64,000 nt of DNA from Moritella yayanosii. GTDB lineage: Bacteria > Pseudomonadota > Gammaproteobacteria > Enterobacterales > Moritellaceae. The position numbers and the translations under genes are program-made. Within the stretch, counting starts at the first letter, position 1, and every line of letters starts with the position of its first letter. Under the pieces are notes generated by a model, which saw nothing but the letters and a program-made list of their open reading frames with translations, did no database searches and was not told the origin of the DNA. The stretch lies in contig NZ_LS483250.1 of NCBI RefSeq assembly GCF_900465055.1, positions 1,178,001 to 1,242,000 of the forward strand, written 5' to 3'. Below are positions 42,001 through 51,715 of this stretch, piece after piece.

Positions 42001-44565
42001 ATGCGCTCTGAATACTCGGGTAATAATATGGACATAACCACTAACCACAAAAAATTTTCTAAAGACTTAGCCTATTGGTTATTACCTTGTTGGTTAGTTA
42101 TTTTTATTATCATGATGATCCACTACTCGCTAAACATTGCAAAGGACAAGCAATACTCATTACACAATGAACAAGTGATTGTTGAGTTAATCGAAAAACT
42201 ACTGAATGATAGCCTAAATAGCATGACATCCGATGCCCTCATGCTGTCTTATATTGCGAAACAGATATCAATAGATGACAGTAATACGGCACCGTTAACC
42301 AATTATTTTATTGAATTAAGTAAAAATGATGATAATTACGAGCAAATCCGTTTTATAGACATACAAGGTTACGAACGTATTCGTGTTAATAATATCTCAA
42401 ATAAAATTTACACGGTTGATAGCCAAGATCTACAAAATAAATCAAAACGTTATTACTTTCAAAAGACCATGCAACTGAGTCAAGGCAATGTCTATATCTC
42501 GCCGATGGATCTGAATATCGAAGCAGGTCAAATCCAACAGCCACTTAATCCCACTATCCGGATTGGCGTGCCGGTTTTTAATATCCAAGATGAAAAAATA
42601 GGCGCGATAATTTTAAATTACAAAGGCCGTAAACTGATTAATCGCTTATTACATATCTCGCCCAATTTTATTGAGCATTTATACATACTCAATGCGGAAG
42701 GCGTCGCGATTATTCAACCGGTTACATCAGCGCTATCTACGCTTACATCGAAACATAAGTCACCCGATACACCACCGCCATTTCAATTCAATACCAGCAA
42801 GCAACTGAGTGACGAGTTACTCGAGCTTATGAGCCAGAAACATCAAGGACAGATATTACTTCAAGACAGCTACATCACCTTCACGCAAACGTTTTCTAAT
42901 CGCAGTGGCCGTTGGACGATTGCCTCAGTATTTCCCAAGCAACGCTTTAATTTAGCCCGTATCGCCTTTGCCGATAATTACATGCTGCTCTATATTACCT
43001 TAACGATGGTCCTCAGTTCTTTGATTTTTCTGTTCCGCTATCACTACCAACAAACCAACAACCTACGTGAGCAACAGGCATATGATAAACAATTCAGATT
43101 AACGTTAGAGAACATCCAGTTTATTGCGGTATCCATTAACAGTGATGGCATCATTACTTTTTGTAATGACTTTTTCTTAAACTTGGTTGGTTATCAAAAA
43201 CATCAAGTCATTGGCAAATGCTGGGTTGATACTTTCATTCCGCAAAAGCTACAACAGCAAGCAGCAGAGGCGTTGAAGCAAGCACTAGTACAAGAGTTAA
43301 ATCAAACCAAAGTCGAAACTGTAGTACAAACAAATTGCGGTGAAGTGGTCTTGGTTTCATGGAGCAGTACCTATTCTAAAGCCCACGGTAATAATCTCGC
43401 CACAGCCACCTTTATTGGTGAAGATGTCACAGAACATAAAATGGAACAGGACCAACTGCAGCGCTTAAGTCACGCCGTAGAGCAAAGCCATAACTCGGTC
43501 ATGATCACCGAGATCACAGGTGAAATCATCTATGTAAACCCGGTATTTTGCGAACTCACCGGTTATAAAAAACATGAAGTACTGGGTATCACGCCTAAGT
43601 TTCTACAATCCGGCGAAATGCCAGAAGTCGGTTATGACAGCCTTCGACAAACTATTCAACGTGGTGACGAATGGCGTGGTGAATTCCATAATAAGAAAAA
43701 GAACGGCGACTTATTTTGGGAACGAGCGCGTATATCGCCAGTCAAAGACAGTGCTGGCAATGCCCTGTATTTTGTTGCGGTAAAACAAGATATTACCAAA
43801 GAGAAACAGCTTGCTCATGAAATGCAGGAACAAGAAGCATTACATGCAAAACAAGACAAACTGGCGGCAGTAGGTAAAGTCGTCAACATGATCGCCCATG
43901 ATTTAAGAAACCCGCTGAGTTCGATCAAAATGGTACTGCAGATTTATGCGCGTAAAGAACAAGATGAGTTGTTTGATATCTCACTTGAGCAAGTGCGTTA
44001 CATGGAAGCTATTTTGGAAGACTTACTGTCCTACTCTAGACCTGAACAATTTAAACCCGAATGGCTTGATTTAAATAAACTGGTTGAATTTGCCGTTAAT
44101 AGTCAACGCCGTCTGGCGAAAGAAAAAGACGTGGCGATCGAATTTAGCTACCCGCACAACTTGCCGACTGTGTATGCCGACCCGATCAAATTACGCCAAG
44201 CACTGCAGAATTTGCTCGTTAATGCGATTCAGGCGGCAGAAACCAGCGAGCAAGCTTGCCCTTTAGTCACGGTCACGACTAACATCTTACTCACTGATTC
44301 CAACTCGATGATCTTAATTGATATTAGCAATAATGGAACATCCATCGACCCTTGTATGGTCAGTAAAGTATTTGAACCTTTTTATACTACCAAGGCAAAA
44401 GGCACAGGGTTAGGCTTGGCTATCGTGCAAAAGATCATTGAAAGCCACAAAGGCAGTGTACGTTTAAAACCCATCAATCCGATTGGTACTTTAGCGCAGA
44501 TACAATTACCGTTATCTAACCACATAAGTGAGCCAATTTCACCGATTAAGGACGTAATTAACTAA
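42001..44565 (+). CDS. Membrane sensor histidine kinase with Cache-like sensor and two PAS domains
   Basis: About 854 residues. The order is a membrane helix (about 22-45), a periplasmic dCache-like sensor (about 50-320) with IRFIDIQGYERIRVN, a second helix (about 326-345), two PAS domains, HisKA with MIAHDLRNPLSS, and an HATPase with NLLVNAIQAAE and GTGLGLAIVQKI. The open frame reaches back to 41920, but that ATG is inside a terminator; the ATG at 42001 has GGA six nt upstream. It is followed one nt later by its sigma-54 response regulator. The extracellular ligand is unknown; PAS may add redox sensing. Confidence 0.9.
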   Translation: MRSEYSGNNMDITTNHKKFSKDLAYWLLPCWLVIFIIMMIHYSLNIAKDKQYSLHNEQVIVELIEKLLNDSLNSMTSDALMLSYIAKQISIDDSNTAPLTNYFIELSKNDDNYEQIRFIDIQGYERIRVNNISNKIYTVDSQDLQNKSKRYYFQKTMQLSQGNVYISPMDLNIEAGQIQQPLNPTIRIGVPVFNIQDEKIGAIILNYKGRKLINRLLHISPNFIEHLYILNAEGVAIIQPVTSALSTLTSKHKSPDTPPPFQFNTSKQLSDELLELMSQKHQGQILLQDSYITFTQTFSNRSGRWTIASVFPKQRFNLARIAFADNYMLLYITLTMVLSSLIFLFRYHYQQTNNLREQQAYDKQFRLTLENIQFIAVSINSDGIITFCNDFFLNLVGYQKHQVIGKCWVDTFIPQKLQQQAAEALKQALVQELNQTKVETVVQTNCGEVVLVSWSSTYSKAHGNNLATATFIGEDVTEHKMEQDQLQRLSHAVEQSHNSVMITEITGEIIYVNPVFCELTGYKKHEVLGITPKFLQSGEMPEVGYDSLRQTIQRGDEWRGEFHNKKKNGDLFWERARISPVKDSAGNALYFVAVKQDITKEKQLAHEMQEQEALHAKQDKLAAVGKVVNMIAHDLRNPLSSIKMVLQIYARKEQDELFDISLEQVRYMEAILEDLLSYSRPEQFKPEWLDLNKLVEFAVNSQRRLAKEKDVAIEFSYPHNLPTVYADPIKLRQALQNLLVNAIQAAETSEQACPLVTVTTNILLTDSNSMILIDISNNGTSIDPCMVSKVFEPFYTTKAKGTGLGLAIVQKIIESHKGSVRLKPINPIGTLAQIQLPLSNHISEPISPIKDVIN

Positions 44566-44566
44566 T

Positions 44567-45925
44567 ATGTGTAAATTGCTTATCGTCGACGATGACAAAG
44601 GTATCCGTCGTACGCTTGAATTACATTTTAATACGCAACAACATGATGTTAAAACAGCGAATAGTGTCGATGATGGCCTTGCTATCGCGCAAATATTTTC
44701 TCCCAATATCATTATTCTCGATATTCGGATGGAAGGTAAATCAGGTTTAGAAGGCATCAGTGAATTCAAACAGCTCTGCCCGAATGCCCGTATTATTATG
44801 ATCACCGCGTTTCATGATATGCAAAGTACCATTGAAGCGATGCAAAATGGCGCGGATGAATACATTCATAAACCGTTAGATCTTGATGAAATTGATGCCG
44901 CGGTTGGCTCTGCGTTACAGTTGCAAAATAACAGTAATCTTGATGCCATCAATATTCCGGACAGCAGTGGTAACTCGATTGTTGGTTGCTCTAAAGCCAT
45001 GAAAGAGATATTCAAAAACATTGGTCGAGTGGCGATGACCAAGGCATCCGTCATGATCACCGGTGAATCTGGTACCGGTAAAGAAATGGTGGCCAAAGCT
45101 ATTCATAATGCTGGTAATAAAACAGCGCAACCTTTTGTCGCAATCAACTGTGCGGCGTTGGTCGAAACCTTGCTGGAATCAGAAATGTTCGGTCATAAGA
45201 AAGGCTCGTTCACAGGTGCGGTTAGCGACCACATGGGGAAGTTTGAACAGGCTCAAGATGGTACCTTGTTTTTGGATGAAGTGGGTGAATTAGCGGGATC
45301 TATTCAGGCTAAATTACTGCGCGTACTACAAGAAAAAGAATTTACGCCAGTAGGTGGTAAGCTGTCACTAACCACCAATGCGCGCATCATCTGTGCCACT
45401 AATATCAATTTCCAACAGGCTATTAAAGATAAAACCTTCCGTGAGGATCTGTTTTATCGCTTACAAGTAGTACGTATTCACATTCCGCCACTACGAGAAC
45501 GTAAAGAAGATTTACCACTCCTGATCCCGGCCCTATTGGCGCGGATTAACCGTGACTTGGATACCCAAATTAATCAGGTAGCCCGCGATGCGATGGAAGC
45601 GCTTTGTGCCTACGATTGGCCGGGTAATGTGCGCGAATTGGAAAACTTGCTAACCAAAGCGATAGCGTTATGCCCTGGGAAAATACTCACCCTAGATCTA
45701 TTTGAAAGCATTAGTCCACAACCAGTAGACGTTTATAGCGGTAACACGACTTTTTCAGGCCAGTCTCCACAGCAGGATATCGCCGAGTTAAGCTTGCATG
45801 ATCTTGAGTTGCAGTACACAGTCGAAGTACTCGAACGCGTTGCAGGCCATAAAGGTAAAGCGTGTGACATTTTAAAAATCAGTCGCCCTAAACTGCAACG
45901 TATTCTTGATCGTATTGAAGCTTAA
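44567..45925 (+). CDS. NtrC-family sigma-54-dependent response regulator
   Basis: The 452-residue protein has a receiver domain (1-120; phospho-acceptor Asp in IIILDIRMEG, Lys in HKPLDLDE), an AAA+ domain (about 138-370; Walker A GESGTGKE, sigma-54 loop GSFTGA, Walker B GTLFLDEVGEL) and a Fis-type helix-turn-helix (about 415-450, GKACDILKISRPKLQRIL). It activates RNA polymerase sigma-54 at -24/-12 promoters. It partners the kinase immediately upstream. Targets are not visible here. Confidence 0.93.
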   Translation: MCKLLIVDDDKGIRRTLELHFNTQQHDVKTANSVDDGLAIAQIFSPNIIILDIRMEGKSGLEGISEFKQLCPNARIIMITAFHDMQSTIEAMQNGADEYIHKPLDLDEIDAAVGSALQLQNNSNLDAINIPDSSGNSIVGCSKAMKEIFKNIGRVAMTKASVMITGESGTGKEMVAKAIHNAGNKTAQPFVAINCAALVETLLESEMFGHKKGSFTGAVSDHMGKFEQAQDGTLFLDEVGELAGSIQAKLLRVLQEKEFTPVGGKLSLTTNARIICATNINFQQAIKDKTFREDLFYRLQVVRIHIPPLRERKEDLPLLIPALLARINRDLDTQINQVARDAMEALCAYDWPGNVRELENLLTKAIALCPGKILTLDLFESISPQPVDVYSGNTTFSGQSPQQDIAELSLHDLELQYTVEVLERVAGHKGKACDILKISRPKLQRILDRIEA

Positions 45926-45959
45926 GCTTGTTTCGTAGACTACTACATCTAGCCAATAA

Positions 45960-45993
45960 AAAAGGATTAATCCCATTGGTGATTAATCCTTTT
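45960..45993. terminator. Bidirectional terminator between response regulator and cold-shock gene
   Basis: A perfect 13-bp stem (45960-45972 with 45981-45993) with an 8-nt loop. The stem itself ends in TTTT rightward and leftward, so it can end both convergent transcripts. Confidence 0.85.
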
Positions 45994-46006
45994 ACTAATC
46001 GTAAAC

Positions 46007-46210
46007 TTAAATTGCAGTTACATTAGTAGCGCAAGGCCCTTTTTGCCCGCTACCCACTTCAAACTCCACTTTCTGGCCATCTTCTAATGTTGCATAACCA
46101 GATGTTTGAATTTCGGAATGATGCACAAACAAATCATTACCGCCTTCGTCAGGGGTGATAAATCCAAAACCTTTGTCTGCATTAAACCACTTAACTGTAC
46201 CTCGACTCAT
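46007..46210 (-). CDS. CspA-family cold-shock protein
   Basis: A 67-residue single cold-shock domain with RNP1 KGFGFITP (about 13-20) and RNP2 LFVHHSEI (about 27-34). It binds single-stranded RNA and DNA and melts secondary structure. A long, AT-rich leader of more than 100 nt upstream without another gene fits a regulated 5' untranslated region. Which of the csp paralogues it corresponds to cannot be decided. Confidence 0.93.
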   Translation of the reverse strand: MSRGTVKWFNADKGFGFITPDEGGNDLFVHHSEIQTSGYATLEDGQKVEFEVGSGQKGPCATNVTAI

Positions 46211-46443
46211 AACGCTTTTTTCCTCAACTGACTTTGTGTCTGAATTAAGCTTAGTTGAGGCGGACTTTTTGTCCAGTTTAGAATACGTCCTTGTGTGTTC
46301 CGATGTCGTAAAGTGTGTTAGATTTGTTATTCATAATATGCACAAATCGAGACGTCCTGCTTCACAAAGATTATGAATTAAGAATTAATAATCTTCAAAT
46401 TAATTGTAGATGCACAGGTTTACTCGGAAATAGGGGGATTGAA

Positions 46444-46722
46444 ATGATAAGGCTGTTAATTATTTTTATTGTGTTCCTAATTGCATGGCTACTATTTGGA
46501 GTGTGGGGCAGCAAGGCAACACTAGAGGAAGCAAGAACAATAGGCCTTCAAGAGGCAAGCTCCCACATTGATAACCCTATCTTATTAGAAGATTACACCT
46601 TAGCTAAAGGCATCCCTAAAGAGGCGCTAGATTTTTTAATAGAGGAAGGTAAGATCCCTTTCTATCATTGGCGGCAGTACACATACATTGAAAACCGTGA
46701 ACTGGTGGTTGTTAAAAAATAG
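46444..46722 (+). CDS. Small single-helix membrane protein of unknown function
   Basis: A 92-residue protein starting at the ATG at 46444, with GGGGGA seven nt upstream; the frame is open 129 nt further 5' but that part lacks a ribosome-binding site. Residues 2-20 form a membrane helix (IRLLIIFIVFLIAWLLFGVW). The rest is a soluble cytoplasmic or periplasmic domain with ALDFLIEEGKIPFYHWRQYTYIENRELVVVKK. I do not recognise the family. Confidence 0.6.
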   Translation: MIRLLIIFIVFLIAWLLFGVWGSKATLEEARTIGLQEASSHIDNPILLEDYTLAKGIPKEALDFLIEEGKIPFYHWRQYTYIENRELVVVKK

Positions 46723-46834
46723 ACTTAACGACGCCAAATAAAGTGCTCACCAATGTCTAGAGTTGGTGTTGATTTGGCACTGAGCCGTGCGATATGGGTT
46801 TTACGCTCATTCACTTTAAGTTTCAGTGTTATTT
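46723..46834. other. Non-coding stretch before the intron remnant
   Basis: Between the small membrane protein and the reverse transcriptase remnant the minus strand reads a short open piece ending EHFIWRR-stop, which may be more debris of the same element. I see no intact gene. Confidence 0.3.
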
Positions 46835-47157
46835 CTAAAATATGGCGATCATTATATTCGCTAAACATTGTTGAACAATTCGGTCTCGAACTGTGGGGAT
46901 CCCCAGTAACCTTATGCCGCCATCGTCTTTAGCGATCTCAACACGTCTTACGAGGCTCGCTTGATAGCGTTTTTCTTACAGTTCGAGTAATAATCTGTTG
47001 AGCTCTGCTGCTGATTTTGTTTATATTGGTTAGGTTTATTTCGTTGTCGCACTAAGTTTTCTAGCAAGGGTGACCCTTTATGCGCAGTCGGCTTTACGCA
47101 ATTTTGGACGCTTACCCACCCATTCCGCCGAAACAGGTTACGGTTAGTTGTGTACAT
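46835..47157 (-). pseudogene. Degraded group II intron reverse transcriptase fragment
   Basis: On the minus strand the frame from about 47010 to 46835 reads AELNRLLLEL, stop (46976-46978), EKRYQASLVRRVEIAKDDGG and IRLLGIPTVRDRIVQQCLAN, and ends at a TAG. The RRVEI-x-K-x-x-GG-x-R-x-LGIPTV-x-DR-x-xQQ pattern is the RT-1/RT-2 region of LtrA-like group II intron proteins. The part further 5' (MYTTNRNLFRRNG onward) is in another frame. Only the first third is left, with a frameshift and at least one stop. It lies 130 nt beyond the gyrA terminator, a favoured site of class C introns. Confidence 0.75.
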
Positions 47158-47287
47158 CTAACTTCCAATAGCTTCCTTCAGACCCCTCCGTTGACCAGTG
47201 ACGCCCTTGCCATTCAGATTATCTTCCCTTAGTCAGGGTGACTTCACTTTCTTGCAAGTAAACGGGTTTGCTAGCTTTACTGGGCAA
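47158..47287. other. Possible remnant of group II intron RNA sequence
   Basis: The 130 nt between the RT remnant and the gyrA terminator hold no ORF. On the minus strand they contain purine-rich pieces such as GGAGGGGTCTGAAGGAAGC, which look like structured intron RNA leading to the ORF. I cannot fold or align it, so the assignment is tentative. Confidence 0.35.
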
Positions 47288-47324
47288 ACAAAAAAGGCCT
47301 GTTACTCTAGGAGTAACAGGCCTT
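47288..47324 (-). terminator. gyrA terminator
   Basis: A perfect 14-bp stem (47294-47307 with 47311-47324) has a 3-nt loop and is followed on the minus strand by TTTTTTG. It is the strongest hairpin in this part of the window. Confidence 0.9.
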
Positions 47325-47362
47325 ATAGATCTAGGTTAAGTACATCACTGCACCACCCTTAA

Positions 47363-50233
47363 TTACTCTTCAGTAGCTTCTTCTGCGCTGTCTGTTGCAT
47401 CTGTAACATCAGTTGCAGTCGCATCCGTTGGAGTAGCTGGAGCTTCGGTTGCTGCTTCTGCATTTTCTGCATCAACAACAACTGCGTTCTCATCTTCTTC
47501 AACTTCATCGATACGTTGTAAACCAACAACAAGCTCACCGTCACTAGTACGGATCAAACGAACACCTTGGGTATTACGACCAACCATAGATACTTCAGAA
47601 GCACGTGTTCTTACTAGCGTACCGCCATTCGTAATAAGCATCAACTCATCACCTTCAAGCACTTGCGTGGCGCCAACAACTTTACCGTTACGTTCACTTA
47701 CTTTAATTGATACAACACCCTTAGTACCGCGACTCTTTGCAGGGTATTCTCCAAGTGCAGTTCGTTTACCGAAACCGTTTTCTGTTGCTGTTAAGATTGC
47801 ACCATCGTTCTTCGGTACGATCAACGAAACAACTTTTTGGCCTTCTTCAAGTTTGATACCACGAACACCAGTCGCTGTACGACCCATAGGACGTACACCT
47901 TTAAACTTGATTTTTGGTTTAGCTTCTTCTAAAACAGGCTTACCGTCTTCATCAAGAACAGGGTTACCTTCCTCGTCAAGAACAGGTTTAGCTTCTTCTA
48001 AAACAGGGTTACCCTCTTCGTCAAGAACCGGGTTACCTTCCTCGTCAAGAACAGGTTTAGCTTCTTCTAAAACAGGGTTACCGTCTTCATCAAGTACAGG
48101 TATTTCTTCAAACTCGCAGAAACGTACTACTTTACCTTCATCAGAGAACAACATAATGTCGTTAGTACCGTCAGTGATATCAACACCAATCAGTTCATCC
48201 TCATCATTCAGGTTAACAGCGATGATACCGCCAGCACGAGGCTTGCTGTATGAACTTAATGCTGTTTTCTTCACTGTACCGTTAGCCGTAGCCATGAAGA
48301 CAAACTTGTCATCTTCAAATTCGGCCACTGGTAAGATCGCAGTAATACGCTCACCATCTTGCAGTGGTAGTAAATTAACAATTGGTTTACCACGGGCTTG
48401 ACGACTGGCTAATGGTAATTGATATACCTTCATCCAGTATAAGCGACCACGGCTTGAGAAACACAGAATATGATCATGCGTATTAGCAACCAACAGACGT
48501 TCAATGAAATCTTCTTCTTTCATCTTCGTTGCTGATTTACCTTTACCACCACGACGCTGCGCTTCGTAATCGGTAATAGGCTGATACTTAACATAACCTT
48601 CATGAGACAGTGTTACAACAACTTCTTCACGTTCAATTAAGTCTTCTAAATTAATGTCTGCGCTGCTTGCCGAGATCTCGGTACGACGTTCATCACCAAA
48701 GTTATCTTTTATTTCTTGTAGCTCTTCAGTGATCACTTCAAGTAAACGCGAAGGCGTATTAAGGATATGCAATAACTCAGCAATAGCATCGAGCAATTCT
48801 TTATATTCATTAAGGATCTTCTCGTGCTCTAGACCTGTCAGCTTGTGTAAACGTAAGTCTAGGATCGCTTGTGCTTGTATTTCAGTTAAGAAATACGAAC
48901 CTTCTCGAATACCGTATTCAGGCTCTAACCATTCAGGACGTGCTGCATCATCGCCTGCACGCTCTAACATTGTAGCCACGTCACCTAATTGCCAACCACG
49001 GCTGGTCAAGGCTTTTTTCGCTTCTGCAGATGTTGCCGATTGCTTGATTAAAGTAATAATGTCATCAATATTTGCCAATGCAATCGCTAACGACTCAAGA
49101 ATATGAGCACGCTCACGCGCTTTACGCAGTTCAAACACAGTACGACGTGTAACAACTTCACGACGGTGACGTAAGAACGCATCTAGCATTTCTTTTAACG
49201 TGAATATTTTTGGTTGCTTGTCGATCAAAGCAACCATATTGATACCAAATACAACCTGCATTTGCGTTTGCGCATAAAGATTATTTAGTACCACTTCACC
49301 AACGGCATCACGCTTAACTTCAACAACCATACGCATACCATCTTTATCAGATTCGTCGCGTAGTGCACTGATGCCTTCGATTTTTTTATCTTTCACAAAC
49401 TCAGCAATACGTTCAATCAAACGTGCTTTGTTTACTTGATACGGTAGTTGGTAAACAACAATCGTTTCTCTGCCACGATCATTGGTTTCAATTTTAGCGC
49501 GAGCACGAATATGAATTTTACCACGACCAGTACGGTAAGCCTGCTCGATGCCTGCTTTACCATTAATGATACCGTGTGTTGGGAAATCTGGACCAGGGAT
49601 ATATTCCATTATTTCTTCAAGACTTAGGTCTGGATTTTGAATTAATGCTAAACAAGCATTAATCACCTCGTTCAAATTATGAGGTGGAATATTGGTTGCC
49701 ATACCTACTGCAATACCCGATGAACCGTTAACCAATAGGTTAGGAACACGCGTTGGCATAACTTCCGGAATGAATTCTGTACCATCATAGTTAGGTACGA
49801 AATCGACTGTTTCCTTGTCTAAATCTGCAAGTAATTCATGCGCAATTTTTGACATTCTGATTTCGGTATAACGCATTGCGGCTGCAGAATCGCCGTCAAC
49901 AGAACCGAAGTTACCTTGACCATCAATCAGCATGTAGCGCAAAGAGAAAGGCTGCGCCATACGTACAATAGTGTCATAAACAGCTGTATCACCGTGTGGG
50001 TGATATTTACCGATTACGTCACCAACAACACGTGCTGATTTTTTATATGGTTTGTTCCAATCATTCTTTAGTTCGTTCATCGCAAATAAAACACGGCGAT
50101 GAACTGGCTTTAAACCATCACGAACATCAGGAAGAGCACGACCAACAATAACGCTCATTGCGTAATCTAAATAGGAATTTTTTAATTCGTCTTCAATATT
50201 GATGGGTGTGATTGATGTGGCTAAATTACTCAT
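47363..50233 (-). CDS. gyrA: DNA gyrase subunit A with repeat-expanded C-terminal domain
   Basis: This 956-residue subunit is about 80 longer than E. coli GyrA. The N-terminal breakage-reunion domain is collinear with E. coli (catalytic Tyr122 in AMRYTEIR). Position 83 is Thr and 87 is Asp. The C-terminal beta-pinwheel includes the GyrA box QRRGGKG. Between VVRF and [14 protein letters not shown] it carries about 73 extra residues, mostly an acidic tandem repeat (see the repeat entry). The protein ends in a long acidic Ala/Thr/Glu/Asp tail. It introduces negative supercoils together with GyrB. Confidence 0.97.
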   Translation of the reverse strand: MSNLATSITPINIEDELKNSYLDYAMSVIVGRALPDVRDGLKPVHRRVLFAMNELKNDWNKPYKKSARVVGDVIGKYHPHGDTAVYDTIVRMAQPFSLRYMLIDGQGNFGSVDGDSAAAMRYTEIRMSKIAHELLADLDKETVDFVPNYDGTEFIPEVMPTRVPNLLVNGSSGIAVGMATNIPPHNLNEVINACLALIQNPDLSLEEIMEYIPGPDFPTHGIINGKAGIEQAYRTGRGKIHIRARAKIETNDRGRETIVVYQLPYQVNKARLIERIAEFVKDKKIEGISALRDESDKDGMRMVVEVKRDAVGEVVLNNLYAQTQMQVVFGINMVALIDKQPKIFTLKEMLDAFLRHRREVVTRRTVFELRKARERAHILESLAIALANIDDIITLIKQSATSAEAKKALTSRGWQLGDVATMLERAGDDAARPEWLEPEYGIREGSYFLTEIQAQAILDLRLHKLTGLEHEKILNEYKELLDAIAELLHILNTPSRLLEVITEELQEIKDNFGDERRTEISASSADINLEDLIEREEVVVTLSHEGYVKYQPITDYEAQRRGGKGKSATKMKEEDFIERLLVANTHDHILCFSSRGRLYWMKVYQLPLASRQARGKPIVNLLPLQDGERITAILPVAEFEDDKFVFMATANGTVKKTALSSYSKPRAGGIIAVNLNDEDELIGVDITDGTNDIMLFSDEGKVVRFCEFEEIPVLDEDGNPVLEEAKPVLDEEGNPVLDEEGNPVLEEAKPVLDEEGNPVLDEDGKPVLEEAKPKIKFKGVRPMGRTATGVRGIKLEEGQKVVSLIVPKNDGAILTATENGFGKRTALGEYPAKSRGTKGVVSIKVSERNGKVVGATQVLEGDELMLITNGGTLVRTRASEVSMVGRNTQGVRLIRTSDGELVVGLQRIDEVEEDENAVVVDAENAEAATEAPATPTDATATDVTDATDSAEEATEE
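47915..48097 (-). repeat. Tandem coding repeat inside gyrA (61 residues)
   Basis: The 183 bp encode five units of VLDE(D/E)G(N/K)P and three units of VLEEAKP with no gaps. A higher-order unit of 23 residues (two of the first type and one of the second, 69 nt) is present twice and preceded by a 15-residue partial copy. Codons are nearly identical between units, which points to recent expansion. Confidence 0.9.
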
Positions 50234-50473
50234 ATAAGCCTTTACCCCTAAGTTTTAAAGTGCTTTCTATTATATTTTTTAGAGATTCATTCTAGCATAA
50301 TATTTACCAGCAAATACAATATATAAGAAAATTAACTCTCTTGATTACAATTTTATTCACTCCCCCATAAATAATACTTCTGAAATCGTTTTATCGTTAT
50401 ATACTGTGCCCATATTTATTATTTTTCACCTCTATTTCTTTTTCACCTTATTAACGTATCAAGAAGACTTTGT

Positions 50474-51172
50474 ATGAATGTAGATAAACAGGAAATCGCT
50501 AAATTTGAAGCCATGGCCAGTCGTTGGTGGGATCCAGCAGGTGACTTCAAGCCATTACATCAAATCAATCCATTACGCTTAGACTACATAGATGAGCGCT
50601 GTGGAGGCCTATTTGGAAAAAAAGTTCTTGATGTAGGCTGTGGTGGCGGTATCTTAACAGAAAGCATGGCTCGCCGCGGTGCACAAGCACTTGGAGTTGA
50701 TATGGGTAAAGAGCCCCTCAACGTAGCTAAATTGCACGCACTTGAATCCGGTACTAAAGTTGAATACCGTCAAGTATTAATCGAAGATTTAGCAGAAGAA
50801 CAACCAAATAGCTTTGATGTTATTACCTGCATGGAAATGCTAGAGCATGTGCCCGATCCCGGGTCTGTAGTGAACGCTTGCATGCGTCTGGTAAAACCGG
50901 GTGGTCATGTATTTTTCTCGACAATTAACCGTAATTTAAAATCATACTTGTTCATGATTGTTGGTGCCGAGAAAATCCTAAAAATGATACCAAACGGTAC
51001 CCATGACCATAAGAAATTTATCCGACCTTCTGAACTATTACACTGGGTTGATCAATCGGGTCTATATTGCCACCACATGACAGGCCTGCATTACATTCCA
51101 TTAGTTGATCAGTTCAAGCTAGGCGAGAATGTTGACGTTAACTATATGCTACATACGCAGCTTATCGATTAA
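50474..51172 (+). CDS. ubiG: Ubiquinone biosynthesis O-methyltransferase
   Basis: A 232-residue SAM-dependent methyltransferase. The start region [33 protein letters not shown] is diagnostic of UbiG. The SAM motif is [13 protein letters not shown] (51-63), and [14 protein letters not shown] follows as motif II. It performs both O-methylations in ubiquinone synthesis. Placement next to gyrA and nrdA, in opposite direction to gyrA, is the classical gammaproteobacterial order. Confidence 0.96.
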   Translation: MNVDKQEIAKFEAMASRWWDPAGDFKPLHQINPLRLDYIDERCGGLFGKKVLDVGCGGGILTESMARRGAQALGVDMGKEPLNVAKLHALESGTKVEYRQVLIEDLAEEQPNSFDVITCMEMLEHVPDPGSVVNACMRLVKPGGHVFFSTINRNLKSYLFMIVGAEKILKMIPNGTHDHKKFIRPSELLHWVDQSGLYCHHMTGLHYIPLVDQFKLGENVDVNYMLHTQLID

Positions 51173-51443
51173 TACCACAATTGATGTCGTTATCCTTTCA
51201 CCTAACAGCACCCTCGCAGTTAGGTGAGTACGCCACCCTCAGTCTAAATAATTCAACTTAAGTCCTTATCCGCATTCTCAAACAAAGTTAGCTACTTTAT
51301 GGGTAATATGAAATTTACTGTGTACAAAATGACGGTATTGTTTGTAATAACAACCACCACTCAAATTCGAATATAATACTTGCGTGATAGTTTTCTAAAC
51401 GAATCAGCTGTAAATATAATCAAATTATTTGAGGATCCTCACA

Positions 51444-51478
51444 CAAGTGTGGCAACACTTTTTTTTCTTTTTTTTTCA
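51444..51478 (+). terminator. Short hairpin with T run, probable ubiG terminator
   Basis: A 6-bp stem, AAGTGT...ACACTT with a 4-nt loop, is followed by about 15 nt that are almost all T. The stem is short, but the T tract is strong. Confidence 0.6.
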
Positions 51479-51598
51479 CTTTAACTGTTGATTTTTGCTA
51501 ACCGTAATTGATTACTGAGGCCAGAATGTAAGTCGCCACTAACTCACAAAATTATCCGCATGTTGTTCTGTTTAGTGCTACTTGCCAAACACCGATTA

Positions 51599-51646
51599 TC
51601 CCTCTATCTTGTATGCATGAATACAGGACAACACTACATCTTGTGT
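51599..51646 (+). promoter_or_regulatory. Tandem NrdR-like boxes upstream of nrdA
   Basis: The box at 51631-51646 (ACACTACATCTTGTGT) closely fits the NrdR consensus ACACWATATATWGTGT. A weaker one at 51599-51614 shares 11 of 16 bases with it. Their centres are 32 bp apart, three helical turns, as in known nrd promoters. They lie 70-117 nt before nrdA. NrdR with dATP would repress here. Confidence 0.7.
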
Positions 51647-51715
51647 ATTAACAAGAATATCAATGCTAGTGTTGGTGGCAACATTCTTAACATTGTTTTA
51701 AGGTCAGTCAGCTAA

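Larger units (their letters stand above)
51173..51715. promoter_or_regulatory. ubiG-nrdA intergenic region
   Basis: These 543 bp hold no gene I would support. A hairpin at 51444-51459 with a following T-rich run may end ubiG transcription. A TATAAT stands at 51372-51377 without a good -35. The 3' part carries two NrdR-like boxes ahead of nrdA. Confidence 0.5.

Noticed and set aside
47915-48097. CRISPR-like or satellite array
   Set aside because: The repeats are in frame, contiguous, without spacers, and encode part of GyrA.
47667-48401. 244-residue plus-strand ORF with [14 protein letters not shown] repeats
   Set aside because: It lies fully antisense to gyrA, and its repeats are the complement of the GyrA insert, so it is a shadow frame.
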